Shown here: positions 27,340 through 37,856 of the stretch, piece after piece | Position numbering within the stretch: the stretch's first letter is position 1 | Layout: every line of letters begins with the position of its first letter | Source of the DNA: an uncultured Ruminococcus sp. | GTDB lineage: Bacteria > Bacillota > Clostridia > Oscillospirales > Ruminococcaceae | DNA: 61,745 nucleotides | Direction of reading: 5' to 3' | Assembly: GCA_902783005.1 (NCBI GenBank) | Contig: CACZPI010000081.1 | Coordinates: forward strand, 1-61,745 | Notes under the pieces: model-generated | Seen by the model: only the letters and a program-made list of their open reading frames with translations | Database searches by the model: none | What the model was told of the DNA's origin: nothing | Translations under genes and position numbers: made by a program

Positions 27340-30144
27340 TCACTCCCCTTTCTTGGCTTCCTCAAGCGACCAGGTTTTGCCGCCGGAGGTAATGGTTTTA
27401 TTGGCATAGTCGATCTCAATGGTCGTGCCGTCTGCAAAGGTCGTCTCGGAAATGTCATCCTTGCGGACATAATCCGTGATGACCTGATCGCTCACGCCGG
27501 ACAGGATCTCTTTGGCGAGCTTGTATTCCGCTGCCGCCGTATCCGTCCAGAAGGCGTAATGCGAATAGTAATAAACGTCAAAATCAGTGTCCTTGAGATC
27601 ACTTGCCTCGGCGTAGATCATATCATACGCCGGATTGCAGCCCGTTGCGATGCAGGTCAGGAATGCCGCATCGCTGTCGGCACTGGCATTGATCGCAGTA
27701 CCGGAGTACGGAATCACACCGTGCATGACAAGCTGATAGAACGGAATATCCTCGTCAAATACATCAAATCCGCTCGACTGCAGCGGTACATCACTGATGC
27801 GTTCGGCATAGGGAAATGCATACGCCGCGCAGGTATCTGCCAGCAGCGAGAGTCCTGCATCCCGGATGGTCTGGTAGCTCTGCTGCATGGCTTCCTTGGT
27901 ATCGTCGCGGCTCATATCCTGCTTGCCGTAGTCGCCCCAGATCGTCGAGGTCAGGCTGCCGAGCGATGCGCCCTTGAGGCCGTACTTTGCGTAATTCGAT
28001 GCCAGATTGCCATAGACCTCGGCAAAGGTGCCGGGAGACAGGAGAGACAGCGTCTTCTTCGATGTATCCTGCACACCGTAGGAGAGATTGTAGGACATCT
28101 GGCGCGAATAGGAATTGGAAATGCGGATGGTCGTATCAAGGAACGTATAATAGCCGTTGCCCGATTTGAAGGTCACATTGTTGACGGACGGGTACAGATC
28201 AAAGCCCTTTTCATCCAGGTAGGAGGTCAGCTTGCCAAAATCGCTGCTGCCGCCAAGGGTACCGGAGGGCTTCGCCTTGTTGTCCACCTTGCCGGAAATG
28301 CCTTCATTCGTCCACTGGTTGTAAACCACGACCATATCATCCACGCCCTGTGCCTCCAGTCCGGAGATGATCTCCTTCGCCTCGGAGAAGCTGGTCATGG
28401 ATGTCTTCATCGTGATCGGAATGCCCAGAACGGAGCGCGACTTCATACAGCCGCCGTACAGATCCACATACATTTCTGTATTGTCTGCCTCAGCCTTGGC
28501 GGTCACACCGCCCTCCTCTGTCAGAAAGCTGCGGTAGGTCTCGGCCACATCCATGTAGCTTGCATCCTTGTTTGCCGTCGGATAATACCGCAGGCTCACC
28601 TCGGGCTGCTTGATCTCACCGTTCTCAAAGACGGTCAGATTGCCATAGTCACCTGTCATATAGAATGTATCGGAGCCGCGAAGCTGGAAGCTGAACGAAC
28701 AGGTATTGAACGAGCTGAGTGACTGCCCTGCCACGGAGGCATTGAGCGTCAGATTGCCGTCGCCCTGATCTGCAATGACGGTCATGGCATTGCCGTCCTT
28801 GACAATTCCGTAGACAGGCATATAGATCTTTTCGGTGACAGCCGGCTTGGTAGTCGGGACAGTTGTCATGTCGCGCCCGTAGACCTTGGCGGTATAGGCC
28901 TTGGAGGTCTCCTTGCCGTTGTTGAACCGGATCAGCGCACCGCAGCCGTCGGGGATCACGAAGTAGCCTTCCTCATCCGGACCGCCGGCGCCGAAGCTGC
29001 CCAGGATATTGAGCTGCGTCGTAACGATTCCCTGCTCGGTCTTGGTCTCCTTGATCTCGGAGGTCTTGACCGAAGCGCTGAGGTAGTCGTCCTCGAGCTT
29101 ATAGGTGATCGGAACGGTAATGCCGCCCTTTTCAAACTTGTAGGTAATGGTAACACCGCCGTCGATCAGCTTGCAGCTTGTCTCACCGTCGCTGCGGGAA
29201 CGCAGGATGGTCGTGCCGCGGGTCGCGCTGTCGCCGTAGGTCACAACGGCCGAAGACTGGAGCTGGTTGACCAGCAGCTTGGTCGCACGGGTATCGCGGT
29301 TGGCACCGATGGGAGAAGACCACCAGATGTAATCATTTTCCTTGTTCTGGAAACCGAGCAGGGTGGTCTCTTCATCCAGATACAGCCGGAATTTGTCATT
29401 CTCCGCGATCTGGCGGACGCAGTAGAATACCTCGTCCCTGTCAGCACCAAGCAGGGCATAATCCAGCCCGTCCTCGCTGCGGTAGAGCGCATCCTTCTGA
29501 CTCTCATAGACATTCTGCATCGTTGCCGTCACTTCGGAATAATCCGCATTCCAGCGCTCAAGCGTCTGCTGATCCTGCGTCAGGAACAGATACGGACTGT
29601 CAAGCGTGGAAACGCGGTAACGGATGCGGATGAGCTTGTTCTTATCCTTGTTCGTGAATACCAGGTAATGCCCTGCCTCACTGAAAAAGACCGTTTCCTC
29701 CTTGGAATGCTCGATCTCCTCAAGCTCGGCAACCAGCTTGTTCTTCTCCGTGTCGATCATGGCAAGCTCCACATGCTTCAGGTGCTTTTCCAGATCCTTG
29801 ACAGCATCCTTGCGCTCATCCTCTTCCCTGTACTGCTTTTCGCAGGCGGCTTCGATGGCATCCTTGTAGTCATCCGGGCGGATGTATACGGCATACCCGT
29901 CCATCTCCCCGATCTGTTTCAGATAGGTCTCGACCTCTTCCACGGTGGAATCAAATTCCTCTTCCTCCTCCTCCACGGAAATGGTCTCTACGGAATCAGC
30001 CGTTTCATCGGCAGATTCCTCTGCTGCGGCTTCCTCAACTGCCGCTTCTTCCTCCTCGGCAAAGACAGCCATGGCACCTGCCGGAACCATGAGCGCTGCT
30101 GCGAGCAGGCACGCCAGAATGCGTTTCATCATCTTCATCTGCAT
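27340..30144 (-). CDS. Secreted DUF5696 protein with acidic linker
   Basis: A 934-residue exported protein: signal peptide (about 1-29), a strongly acidic segment (about 30-65), a charged helical stretch, and a long C-terminal region that matches my recollection of DUF5696, a family found beside sugar ABC permeases and thought to have a TIM-barrel, glycoside-hydrolase-like fold. Motifs such as FGAGGPDEEGYFVIPDG and DDMVVVYNQW are visible. Catalytic residues are not established. It sits between the Yip1 gene and the second permease pair and is co-transcribed with them. It may process the transported glycan at the cell surface. Confidence 0.75.
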   Translation of the reverse strand: MQMKMMKRILACLLAAALMVPAGAMAVFAEEEEAAVEEAAAEESADETADSVETISVEEEEEEFDSTVEEVETYLKQIGEMDGYAVYIRPDDYKDAIEAACEKQYREEDERKDAVKDLEKHLKHVELAMIDTEKNKLVAELEEIEHSKEETVFFSEAGHYLVFTNKDKNKLIRIRYRVSTLDSPYLFLTQDQQTLERWNADYSEVTATMQNVYESQKDALYRSEDGLDYALLGADRDEVFYCVRQIAENDKFRLYLDEETTLLGFQNKENDYIWWSSPIGANRDTRATKLLVNQLQSSAVVTYGDSATRGTTILRSRSDGETSCKLIDGGVTITYKFEKGGITVPITYKLEDDYLSASVKTSEIKETKTEQGIVTTQLNILGSFGAGGPDEEGYFVIPDGCGALIRFNNGKETSKAYTAKVYGRDMTTVPTTKPAVTEKIYMPVYGIVKDGNAMTVIADQGDGNLTLNASVAGQSLSSFNTCSFSFQLRGSDTFYMTGDYGNLTVFENGEIKQPEVSLRYYPTANKDASYMDVAETYRSFLTEEGGVTAKAEADNTEMYVDLYGGCMKSRSVLGIPITMKTSMTSFSEAKEIISGLEAQGVDDMVVVYNQWTNEGISGKVDNKAKPSGTLGGSSDFGKLTSYLDEKGFDLYPSVNNVTFKSGNGYYTFLDTTIRISNSYSRQMSYNLSYGVQDTSKKTLSLLSPGTFAEVYGNLASNYAKYGLKGASLGSLTSTIWGDYGKQDMSRDDTKEAMQQSYQTIRDAGLSLLADTCAAYAFPYAERISDVPLQSSGFDVFDEDIPFYQLVMHGVIPYSGTAINASADSDAAFLTCIATGCNPAYDMIYAEASDLKDTDFDVYYYSHYAFWTDTAAAEYKLAKEILSGVSDQVITDYVRKDDISETTFADGTTIEIDYANKTITSGGKTWSLEEAKKGE

Positions 30145-30156
30145 GGGATCACCGCC

Positions 30157-30786
30157 TTATACCTTGACTCTGTATGCAATCTCTGTGTAGATCGAATAGA
30201 TGAACACATACACCTGCTGGAAGAGGGACAGCAGGAGAACCAGCAGAAACAGCATAATGAGCATGGCTGCAATGGTCAGGATAATTGCAAAGATGGTTTT
30301 GAGTACGGAATACTGATGCACCGACTTGATCGCGGAAAAGACCAGGGCGGCGCTCCAGAGCAGTCCGATGATCCGGACGGCAGAAATAAACACCATTTCA
30401 TCCCGGATCAGGAAATGCGAGAGAAATACATCAATGTACATGCTCACCACATAGGGGATGAGCGCGTAAGCACTGTAAATGTAGATATTCTTCATCGTTC
30501 CCTCGCCGTCAAGCAGCGTACAGATCGCCCAGTTGCCGACGACCCATGTCAGGAAGAGCACGATCGTCTGGACGATATAGGGAATGACATTGAACATTTT
30601 ATCCGGCTCTGCATAGAACTGGAAGCCGTACAGACGGTTGTAGAAGATCGAGGCCACGAACCAGAGCAGAATCACACCGGTTGCGATCGGAATGGAGCCT
30701 GCCTTCTTCCAGCGCATGTCCTCGAAGCCTTCAAAGGGATGCGTGACGGCGTGCTTGACCCACTCACGGTTGGTTAAGTCCATCAT
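30157..30786 (-). CDS. Yip1-family membrane protein
   Basis: A 209-residue protein with five predicted helices and the N-terminal [11 protein letters not shown] segment that marks bacterial Yip1-domain proteins. Role unknown; Firmicute copies sit in sugar-transport operons like this one. It begins six bases after the NHL/TPR gene with AGGAGG upstream. Confidence 0.8.
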   Translation of the reverse strand: MMDLTNREWVKHAVTHPFEGFEDMRWKKAGSIPIATGVILLWFVASIFYNRLYGFQFYAEPDKMFNVIPYIVQTIVLFLTWVVGNWAICTLLDGEGTMKNIYIYSAYALIPYVVSMYIDVFLSHFLIRDEMVFISAVRIIGLLWSAALVFSAIKSVHQYSVLKTIFAIILTIAAMLIMLFLLVLLLSLFQQVYVFIYSIYTEIAYRVKV

Positions 30787-30792
30787 AGCGGC

Positions 30793-32313
30793 TCATTCCT
30801 CCTCTCTGACGGGGCCTGCATGGGTCACGTCGTATTTGCTCTTGTCCTTCGGGTGCTTCTTGCGGTAGATCGACCAGGCAATGGCTGCTATGGCAATCAG
30901 GATCAGAACGATCGTGACGCCGGTCATATGCTCAGTCAGCCATTCCTGCCGGTAGCCCTCAAAGGCGCGGTTGTACCGGTAGGGTGAATCTGCGAGCTTG
31001 GCATATTTCATCGAGCCCGCATAATCGCCCTGCACCAGATAGGCAGCCGAAATGCCCAGGAATGCACGGCGGTAATTGCCGTCATACTGGAGCACCTGGA
31101 ACCACGGCTCGAGCGCTTCCTCGTAATAGCCGCCGTTATACAGCACGGTCGCCTCATGCACGATGCTGCCGAAATCGGTCTCATCGAAAACAGTCACCGT
31201 ATTCTTGCGGGTATCGAGCACCAGGATCTCATTGCCGTAGGATTCGATCGCAGAGACCTCGGTAAATCCGCCGATCTGATCGGAGGAGCTTCCGAAGATG
31301 AAGAGCAGGTTGCCCTCCTCGTCATACTGGAATACTCTGCCGGAGGTCAGGTCAAGGCAATTGATATTGCCGTCATCGGAGATCTCGATGTCACAGATCA
31401 TGGACTGGTAATTCTTATTGGTATTGGAATCATAGACCGACTGGATATCGCCCCAGGATACATCCAGACTCGAAAACAGATTCGTTCCGGCCGGATTGAG
31501 CTTCTTGATCGTGTCCTTTTTCTGGGAGGTGGACTGGGTGCAGGTGTAGATAAAGCCCTCATCATCCAGATCAAAGCTCGTGATGCCGGACGGTACTGTT
31601 CTTGCCTGACGGGAGCGCATTTCCTCGGTGGAGATCAGCTTCCAGAAATAGTTGGCAATGACCTGCGAGGTCGCTTCAACAGTATTGGCACCGTAGTAGC
31701 CGACGAATTCGCCTTCGCTGTTGAACATTGCGGCACCGGTGGTGATATTGCCCAGAACAATGTAGACATTGCCAGCCTTATCTGCCAGCACACGCTGCGG
31801 CAGGAAGGTCAGCTCCTGCGAGAATAGCTCGGAGGTGGGCTTGGTAATTTCCATCTGGACATTGCAGTCATAGTCGCAGACCAGCACACGGGAATTATTA
31901 TAGTCGGCAATATAGACCAGATCGGTTTCCGGGGAAACATAAATGCCCTCTGGCCCCTTGAGCGTCGTTGTGGAGCCGTCCTCCATGGTGAAGGTATCCA
32001 TCACCATCACGACCTCGGTCAGATCGGAATTGGTCACAACAATGCGGTTGTTCTTGGTATCCACAATGAAGAACTGGTCGTAGGCATCGCGGAAGATGTC
32101 AGACGGTTCGGAAAAATTCCCGACCCCCAGATCATCGCCGCTGACCGTTCTGGTCGCAAGATACCCCGCCTGTGAGGGGATCGCTTCCTCCCAGCGGTCA
32201 TAATTGTAGACATCATAATGCTCATCGGCAAATGCCGTCATGCTCAGCAGGGATCCTGCGGAGAGCGCCGCAGCGATCAGGAGAGAAACGAGCTTGCTTC
32301 GGAATTTGTTCAT
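30793..32313 (-). CDS. Membrane-anchored extracellular NHL/TPR-repeat protein
   Basis: A 506-residue protein: signal peptide (1-29), a beta-propeller of NHL-like repeats (about 60-385, recurring IFxDAYDQFFIVDT- and VYIADYNNSRV-type blades), a TPR-like helical segment (about 390-450: ATVLYNGGYYEEALEPW), then a transmembrane helix (about 463-483) and a short basic cytoplasmic tail. The layout suggests a surface-exposed binding scaffold tethered next to the permeases. Substrate unknown. Confidence 0.8.
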   Translation of the reverse strand: MNKFRSKLVSLLIAAALSAGSLLSMTAFADEHYDVYNYDRWEEAIPSQAGYLATRTVSGDDLGVGNFSEPSDIFRDAYDQFFIVDTKNNRIVVTNSDLTEVVMVMDTFTMEDGSTTTLKGPEGIYVSPETDLVYIADYNNSRVLVCDYDCNVQMEITKPTSELFSQELTFLPQRVLADKAGNVYIVLGNITTGAAMFNSEGEFVGYYGANTVEATSQVIANYFWKLISTEEMRSRQARTVPSGITSFDLDDEGFIYTCTQSTSQKKDTIKKLNPAGTNLFSSLDVSWGDIQSVYDSNTNKNYQSMICDIEISDDGNINCLDLTSGRVFQYDEEGNLLFIFGSSSDQIGGFTEVSAIESYGNEILVLDTRKNTVTVFDETDFGSIVHEATVLYNGGYYEEALEPWFQVLQYDGNYRRAFLGISAAYLVQGDYAGSMKYAKLADSPYRYNRAFEGYRQEWLTEHMTGVTIVLILIAIAAIAWSIYRKKHPKDKSKYDVTHAGPVREEE

Positions 32314-32325
32314 TGCTCCCCCTCC

Positions 32326-33201
32326 TTAATCCTTGATGCCGGAGTGCGCCATTGTTTCAATGACGTTCTTCTGGGCAAGCATGAAAATTACGATCGGCGG
32401 AACCAGCATGAATACTGTTCCTGCCATGGCCACACCGGTTCTGGCAAGTCCGGCGCTTGCGGCCTGATTGACAACGGTCGGCAGCGTTTTGAGCGCTTCC
32501 TTATAGACCAGCGTACCGCCCTGGATATTCCATGCTGCCTGGAAGGCGAAAATAATCATGGTCATGAGGGCAGGCTTCTGGTTCGGCATTACGATCTTCC
32601 AGCAGATCGTGAACATATTCGCGCCGTCTACCTTGGCTGCTTCGATCATCGCATCCGGTACGGTGGACATGGACTGCCGCATCAGGAACAGACACATCGG
32701 AGATGCCACAGACGGCAGGATCAGCGCCCAGTAGGTATTGATCATGTGCAGACGCGCCATGACGATGTACTGCATGATGTAGATGACGTTCGACTGGTAC
32801 AGCAGCGAGGTGACGATCAGCTTGTTGAGAAAATTACCGCCCGGGATCCTGCATTTTGCCAGGACGAATGCTGCCATGGAGGCAAATACGCACTGTGCCA
32901 CCGTCACGCAGACGGTCACAAAGACGGAATTGAACAGATACCGCGAGAAGGGTACCCACATATCGGAGAGTGTCTCGAACATATCGCGGTAATTGTCAAG
33001 CGTCGGGTCAATAACGTAGAATTTCGGCGGGAATACGAACAGCTCATGGACGGGCTTGATCGACATGACGACTGCCAGGTAGATCGGCAGCGCCATGAAA
33101 ATGCCGAGGATCAGCAGAAAGGCAAAGATGCCGATGGTGCCTGCCAGCCGGTTGCCGACTGCCTTGTTGGAGCCTTTTACGGTTTCGATTGTTTTTGCCA
33201 T
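32326..33201 (-). CDS. Carbohydrate ABC transporter permease (MalG type), first pair
   Basis: A 291-residue permease with six predicted helices and an EAA loop MIEAAKVDGANMFTICWKI. AGGAGG precedes the ATG. Follows the MalF-type gene by 12 bases. Resembles LplC/YtcP-type proteins that import oligosaccharides from complex plant glycans. Confidence 0.92.
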   Translation of the reverse strand: MAKTIETVKGSNKAVGNRLAGTIGIFAFLLILGIFMALPIYLAVVMSIKPVHELFVFPPKFYVIDPTLDNYRDMFETLSDMWVPFSRYLFNSVFVTVCVTVAQCVFASMAAFVLAKCRIPGGNFLNKLIVTSLLYQSNVIYIMQYIVMARLHMINTYWALILPSVASPMCLFLMRQSMSTVPDAMIEAAKVDGANMFTICWKIVMPNQKPALMTMIIFAFQAAWNIQGGTLVYKEALKTLPTVVNQAASAGLARTGVAMAGTVFMLVPPIVIFMLAQKNVIETMAHSGIKD

Positions 33202-33213
33202 GTAAAAGCCTCC

Positions 33214-34146
33214 TTAATCCATGAAGTTGCTCAGCAGCTTGCTGATGACCTTGTTGCAGATAAGCATTGCAATGAACAGGATCATACAGATCGCCGAAGC
33301 GTAGCCCATCTCATAACGCACCCAGCCGTAGTCGTAGGCATGGGTCATGATGGTATGTGCCTTATAGTCGGTACTCGGGAAGCCGACGAGAGACTGTGCA
33401 ACAGTACCCGCCGTGAAGGAACCGACGATCTGCATGACCGCCGCAAACATGAGCTGCGGTCCCATCGAAGGGATGGTAATGTAGATCAGTTCCTGCCAGC
33501 GGTTCTTGATGCCCTCAATGGCACCGGCCTCATACTGGCTGCGGTCGATGTTCTGGAATCCGGCACGAAGCGCCAGGAATCCGGCGCCCAGCGAGATCCA
33601 GAGCTGCACCACGATGACAGAGCCCAGCACATACTGGCTGTCGGTGAGCCACTGTACCGGCGAGGTGATCAGTCCGAGACTCAGCAGCTTGGAATTGAGG
33701 AAGCCGTAGGAGTCGCCGGAAAAGATGAGCTGCCATACATTATAGACATTGGCCATGGACGGTGCATAGAAGATCAGCGTGAAGATCGTCTTGAGCTTCG
33801 GATGCAGCTCGTTGATGAGCCATGCCAGCAGAAAGCAGAGAATATAACTCAGCGGTCCGGTGAAGATCGCAAAGATCAGCGTGACACGGATCGACTGGAT
33901 GAAAATGCTGTCATTGAGAAACAGTGTCGTGTAATTGGACAGGCCGACGAATTTCGGGAGCTGTACCATATTGAAGTCCGTAAAGCCCATAGGCAGGGAC
34001 ATCACGACCGGAATGATCGTAAATACGAAGAATATCAGCATAAACGGTGCCATCATCAGATAGCATTCCTTGTTCTGTTTCACCTGCAGCCACAGCATCC
34101 GGCGCTCCTCTGCTTTGGAGCGCTTGCCGATTTCAGCATTATCCAA
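33214..34146 (-). CDS. Carbohydrate ABC transporter permease (LplB/MalF type), first pair
   Basis: A 310-residue permease with six predicted helices and an EAA loop QYEAGAIEGIKNRWQEL. The start appears to be TTG at 34146, because AGGAGG lies eight bases upstream and the next in-frame ATG is 17 codons later with no binding site. It lies 52 bases after the solute-binding protein gene. Confidence 0.9.
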   Translation of the reverse strand: MDNAEIGKRSKAEERRMLWLQVKQNKECYLMMAPFMLIFFVFTIIPVVMSLPMGFTDFNMVQLPKFVGLSNYTTLFLNDSIFIQSIRVTLIFAIFTGPLSYILCFLLAWLINELHPKLKTIFTLIFYAPSMANVYNVWQLIFSGDSYGFLNSKLLSLGLITSPVQWLTDSQYVLGSVIVVQLWISLGAGFLALRAGFQNIDRSQYEAGAIEGIKNRWQELIYITIPSMGPQLMFAAVMQIVGSFTAGTVAQSLVGFPSTDYKAHTIMTHAYDYGWVRYEMGYASAICMILFIAMLICNKVISKLLSNFMD

Positions 34147-34198
34147 ATGAAACCCCTCCTTGTTGAAAATAAATCGTCAGTAGCAGAATCGGAAGATC

Positions 34199-37183
34199 TT
34201 ACTCTGTAGGAAGTCCGAGATTCTCTCTCTTTCTGGTGATCTCGGTGTTGATGTCGCGATTGTACCAGAGAAGTGTATCACGCGGATTCTCATAATTGTT
34301 GACCGTCTCACGGAATGCGTTCATGATGTTTCGGGTCACCGCGTAGGAAGCCGGGATGATCGGGATCTCCTCAAGCTCCTCCTGGGCATTCAGGAGCGTT
34401 TTCTGCTCGTCCTTCGACCAGGAAAGCTGCGTCATGGCCTCGCGGTTGGCAGTCGCATAGCGTCCGAGCTGTCCGAGCAAGCCTTCGATCTGGGTGCCGT
34501 ATTCCACCTGTACCTCGGTAGAGGTGAACCATTTCAGGAATTCCCATGCACCGTCGATATTCTTGCACTTATTGAAGATGACAGCGCCGGAGGAGGTGGA
34601 ATTGACCGCATGGGAAACGGTGCCGTCCTCGCGGACAGTGCCGGGGATCTGGGTGAAGTCCCACAGTCCCTTGATCTCCGGGGAAGCCACGGTCAGCTGA
34701 TTGAAGAAGCCGTAGTCGGAAACCACGATCGGATATTCACCGGTGCGGAACCGCGAGAAGCCGTCATACGTCTGCTCAAAGCCGTACTTGGTATACAGAT
34801 CCGTCCACTGCTCAAAGGCCTTGACGGCGATGATGTCGTCAAACGTCGTCTCGGTCTGGTTGTCGTTGTAATAATTCAGCCCGTTCTGGAGCATGAGTGC
34901 TGCAAAGGTATGGCCGGATTCAGTCGCGGCGGAGATCGTCGCATTGACGCCGGATACGACCGGCAGCACCAGGCCGACATACATGTAATTGCGCTGGAGC
35001 GCAGGAAGCATGTCAATGATGTCATCCCATGTCTCCGGCGGTGCGGTGAAGCCCATTTCCGAAAGAATATCCTTGCGGTAGAACATCATCGCCCAGCTCT
35101 GTGTCAGCGGCAGGCCATAGGAGCCGTTGTCATACTGGTAGGGCACGGTTGCATTCTTCTGGAACCGCTGGGTCACTTCCTCATAATCGTCGAACTGCTT
35201 CAGATCGACCAGGAGGCCTCTGGCTGCCAGATTGACCGGGAATTCGCCGCCCAGGAAAAGTGCCACATCCGGCCCCTTGCCTGCAAGCGTTGCTTCAACG
35301 ACACCGCCGACAACGAGATTGACGGCGATCGGGGTATTGTACTGCTCGGTGAATTCGGATTCCACGAGAGACTTGACGACCATTGCCTGGTCACGTCCGA
35401 GGGAAACCCAGACATTGATCGCATCGTCACCGGCATCATCCGAAAGATTGGTGTAATCCTCAAAGAAGGAGCTGGTGAAGCGCTTCCAGCCGAAGCCTGC
35501 CTGCTTGAAGAAATTCTCCTTGACCGTGCCAAACTGCTGATCGGCAGAAGCAAGCTCCAGATAATCGACCTCAAGGGGCTGGCCTCTGTATTCAACCATC
35601 CAGGAGGACAGCGCCGTGATATTGCTCTTGATCTGATCGAGATAATCCGGAATGCGCAGCGGACGCTCAATGCAGGAATCCAGCACGATGTACATACGTT
35701 CCAGTGCTGCTGCCTCAGAGCCTTCGGAGCCGGCAAGCGTCTCGATGTTCTTCTGGATCTGTTTGAGATCCGCAGACAGACGCTCGAAATTCTCCAGCAG
35801 ATCCGGGATCTTCTCATGGACGTAATAATCGGTGTACTGGTCGGGGGAAGGTCCTGTGATCATCAGGATCTTTCTGTAGTAGGTATTGATGTCCAGCACC
35901 GCGGCATCGAGCACGCGCATGGATTCACCGATCTCGCCGGGGATGACCTCCATGGTGATCGTGTGATCCTGTCCGCCGGTCAGGTAGAGATACAGATCCC
36001 CGCCGTCAGCGGTTTTCGGGGAAACCGTCTGCCACTCGGTATCATAGTAGAACTTGACCTGTCCGAGCTCCTCACAGGGTACCTCACCGTCAATATAAAT
36101 GCGGCGGCTCGAATAGAAACCGCGCATCTCATTCTGGCGGGATTTGATGCCGAGTCTGTACCAGCCGTCTGCGGGCAGCTCCGAGGCCGGAACCGTCCAG
36201 GTAATGGTCTGGAGTGCCTGGTTCCAGTTGCCGGAGCCAATGGTATTGTAAACCGTCTTGGCCGGATTGGAGGGCGACACCAGATAGCTGGAATTCTCCT
36301 GCGTCGGGTAGAGCGTGGAATCGCTCTTGTAGGAGGCATTCTCACCCTCAATGCGGATAAGTGCCGAAGGCGTGCTCTCCGGGGTCACAGAAGCGCCGGT
36401 GCTGCTCTGGTATTCCGCATAGCTCCTGAGCGGTGCGGGATTGCAGAGCTTGAAATATTCCAGTGCAAAATAGCCCTTATTGATCTCAAAGGTGATCTCG
36501 TGCCGTCCCTTCTCAAAGTAGAACAGCAGCGGATCATTGAACAGGCCGTCCACATCCTTCAGGGGCGTTTCCAGCCACATGCCCGTCTGCTTCTGCGAGG
36601 GGCGCACCTGATTGCCCTTGGAATCGAGCGTGATCTCGCCGTTGTTGACATAGACCTTGTTGAGCGTTGCGCGTGATGCTGTGTCATACGGGGTCTTGCC
36701 GTCGATCAGGATCGAAAACTCGATATTTGCCATATTCGAGGGGATCGGCAGATAGGAGAAATCAAAGGTATAGCCGCCGGTTTCCGGGATCGTGACCTCA
36801 TATGTCACGCTGCCGTCTGCCGCATCCCAGATCAGGATGTTGTCCTTGATCTCCTGGTCGTACTCGCTGCCAAAGCTGCCGACCGATACACCGCCGCCGG
36901 CATCCTCCAGGGACTTGTAGGCAGTACCCTCGACCAGAACCTCCGCAGAAGGCCTTGGCTCCCCGGCATAGCGGTCATAATAGTCGCTGTAGGTCTCCTG
37001 CTCCACATAAAACGCTTCTGTTTCCTCCGCTGCGATCAGCAGATGCTCGTCCGTTTCCGCATCCGCAGAAACAGGCATCGCCGCAAGCGGCTGTGTGAGC
37101 AGAAATGCAGCCAGCAGAATACCCAGCATCCGCCGCTTCTTTCTATGAATCATCATCTTCAGGATCATCTCCGCCTTTCTCAC
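34199..37183 (-). CDS. Giant extracellular solute-binding protein with carbohydrate-binding-like domains
   Basis: A 994-residue exported protein leading the operon. After a signal sequence (to about 40) come two beta-sandwich, CBM-like regions (about 80-250 and 285-435; the second begins LIRIEGENASY, typical of CBM35/CBM6-like modules), a helical linker (about 440-545), and a C-terminal family-1 solute-binding domain (about 560-960) with WAMMFYRKDIL and the WEFLKWFTSTEVQ motif. Normal solute-binding proteins are 400-550 residues. No lipobox cysteine was seen. The start is uncertain: GTG at 37183, or ATG at 37168, 37156 or 37153. Confidence 0.85.
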   Translation of the reverse strand: MRKAEMILKMMIHRKKRRMLGILLAAFLLTQPLAAMPVSADAETDEHLLIAAEETEAFYVEQETYSDYYDRYAGEPRPSAEVLVEGTAYKSLEDAGGGVSVGSFGSEYDQEIKDNILIWDAADGSVTYEVTIPETGGYTFDFSYLPIPSNMANIEFSILIDGKTPYDTASRATLNKVYVNNGEITLDSKGNQVRPSQKQTGMWLETPLKDVDGLFNDPLLFYFEKGRHEITFEINKGYFALEYFKLCNPAPLRSYAEYQSSTGASVTPESTPSALIRIEGENASYKSDSTLYPTQENSSYLVSPSNPAKTVYNTIGSGNWNQALQTITWTVPASELPADGWYRLGIKSRQNEMRGFYSSRRIYIDGEVPCEELGQVKFYYDTEWQTVSPKTADGGDLYLYLTGGQDHTITMEVIPGEIGESMRVLDAAVLDINTYYRKILMITGPSPDQYTDYYVHEKIPDLLENFERLSADLKQIQKNIETLAGSEGSEAAALERMYIVLDSCIERPLRIPDYLDQIKSNITALSSWMVEYRGQPLEVDYLELASADQQFGTVKENFFKQAGFGWKRFTSSFFEDYTNLSDDAGDDAINVWVSLGRDQAMVVKSLVESEFTEQYNTPIAVNLVVGGVVEATLAGKGPDVALFLGGEFPVNLAARGLLVDLKQFDDYEEVTQRFQKNATVPYQYDNGSYGLPLTQSWAMMFYRKDILSEMGFTAPPETWDDIIDMLPALQRNYMYVGLVLPVVSGVNATISAATESGHTFAALMLQNGLNYYNDNQTETTFDDIIAVKAFEQWTDLYTKYGFEQTYDGFSRFRTGEYPIVVSDYGFFNQLTVASPEIKGLWDFTQIPGTVREDGTVSHAVNSTSSGAVIFNKCKNIDGAWEFLKWFTSTEVQVEYGTQIEGLLGQLGRYATANREAMTQLSWSKDEQKTLLNAQEELEEIPIIPASYAVTRNIMNAFRETVNNYENPRDTLLWYNRDINTEITRKRENLGLPTE

Positions 37184-37249
37184 TGTCCCCCTGTCGAAGA
37201 CAGTTCACTACATATGCACAAAAGCCTGTACACATGAGAATACATTATT

Positions 37250-37279
37250 ATTATAACAGCAAACTACCCCATCTGTCAA
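37250..37279 (-). promoter_or_regulatory. Promoter of the sugar transporter operon
   Basis: TTGACA (37274-37279), 18-base spacer, TATAAT (37250-37255) on the minus strand. The 300 bases to its right, up to the ferredoxin gene, are AT-rich and hold only the ferredoxin promoter region as far as I can see. Confidence 0.8.
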
Positions 37280-37509
37280 GCATTTTTCAAATAAAATGTA
37301 CAAAAACCTTTGCCCCTTCTCATGCACTATGCACATTTTTGTGCAAATGATGAGAATGTCCGTATAAGTCATATGTTTTAACAAAATCGAATTCCGGTCA
37401 ATTCATGCGATTTTCCGCTATTCCGGGAAATACGCTCTGTTGCAAATCCTGCATTGCATTCCTGACATCTGGATTTTGATTACAATTTGATTCTTTTTTC
37501 AAAAAACAC

Positions 37510-37537
37510 TTGATTTTTTCTGAAAATATGTTAGAAT
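37510..37537 (+). promoter_or_regulatory. Candidate ferredoxin promoter
   Basis: TTGATT (37510-37515), 16-base spacer, TAGAAT (37532-37537). Confidence 0.5.
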
Positions 37538-37577
37538 AAATAATAACAGGAGGCACATGCCCCTGAAATCTTCATAG

Positions 37578-37760
<183 letters not shown>

Positions 37761-37801
37761 GTCCCGCACGGAATCTTTGCACACAACTAACACCAAACAG
37801 G

Positions 37802-37836
37802 AAAACCCCTGCTTTCGACAGGGGCTTTCTGTTTTT
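37802..37836. terminator. Terminator after ferredoxin (bidirectional)
   Basis: Stem 37806-37811 with 37819-37824, followed by CTTTCTGTTTTTT on the plus strand and a T-rich run on the minus strand for the gene to the right. Confidence 0.65.
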
Positions 37837-37856
37837 TCAGATTTTTCAGATGTATT

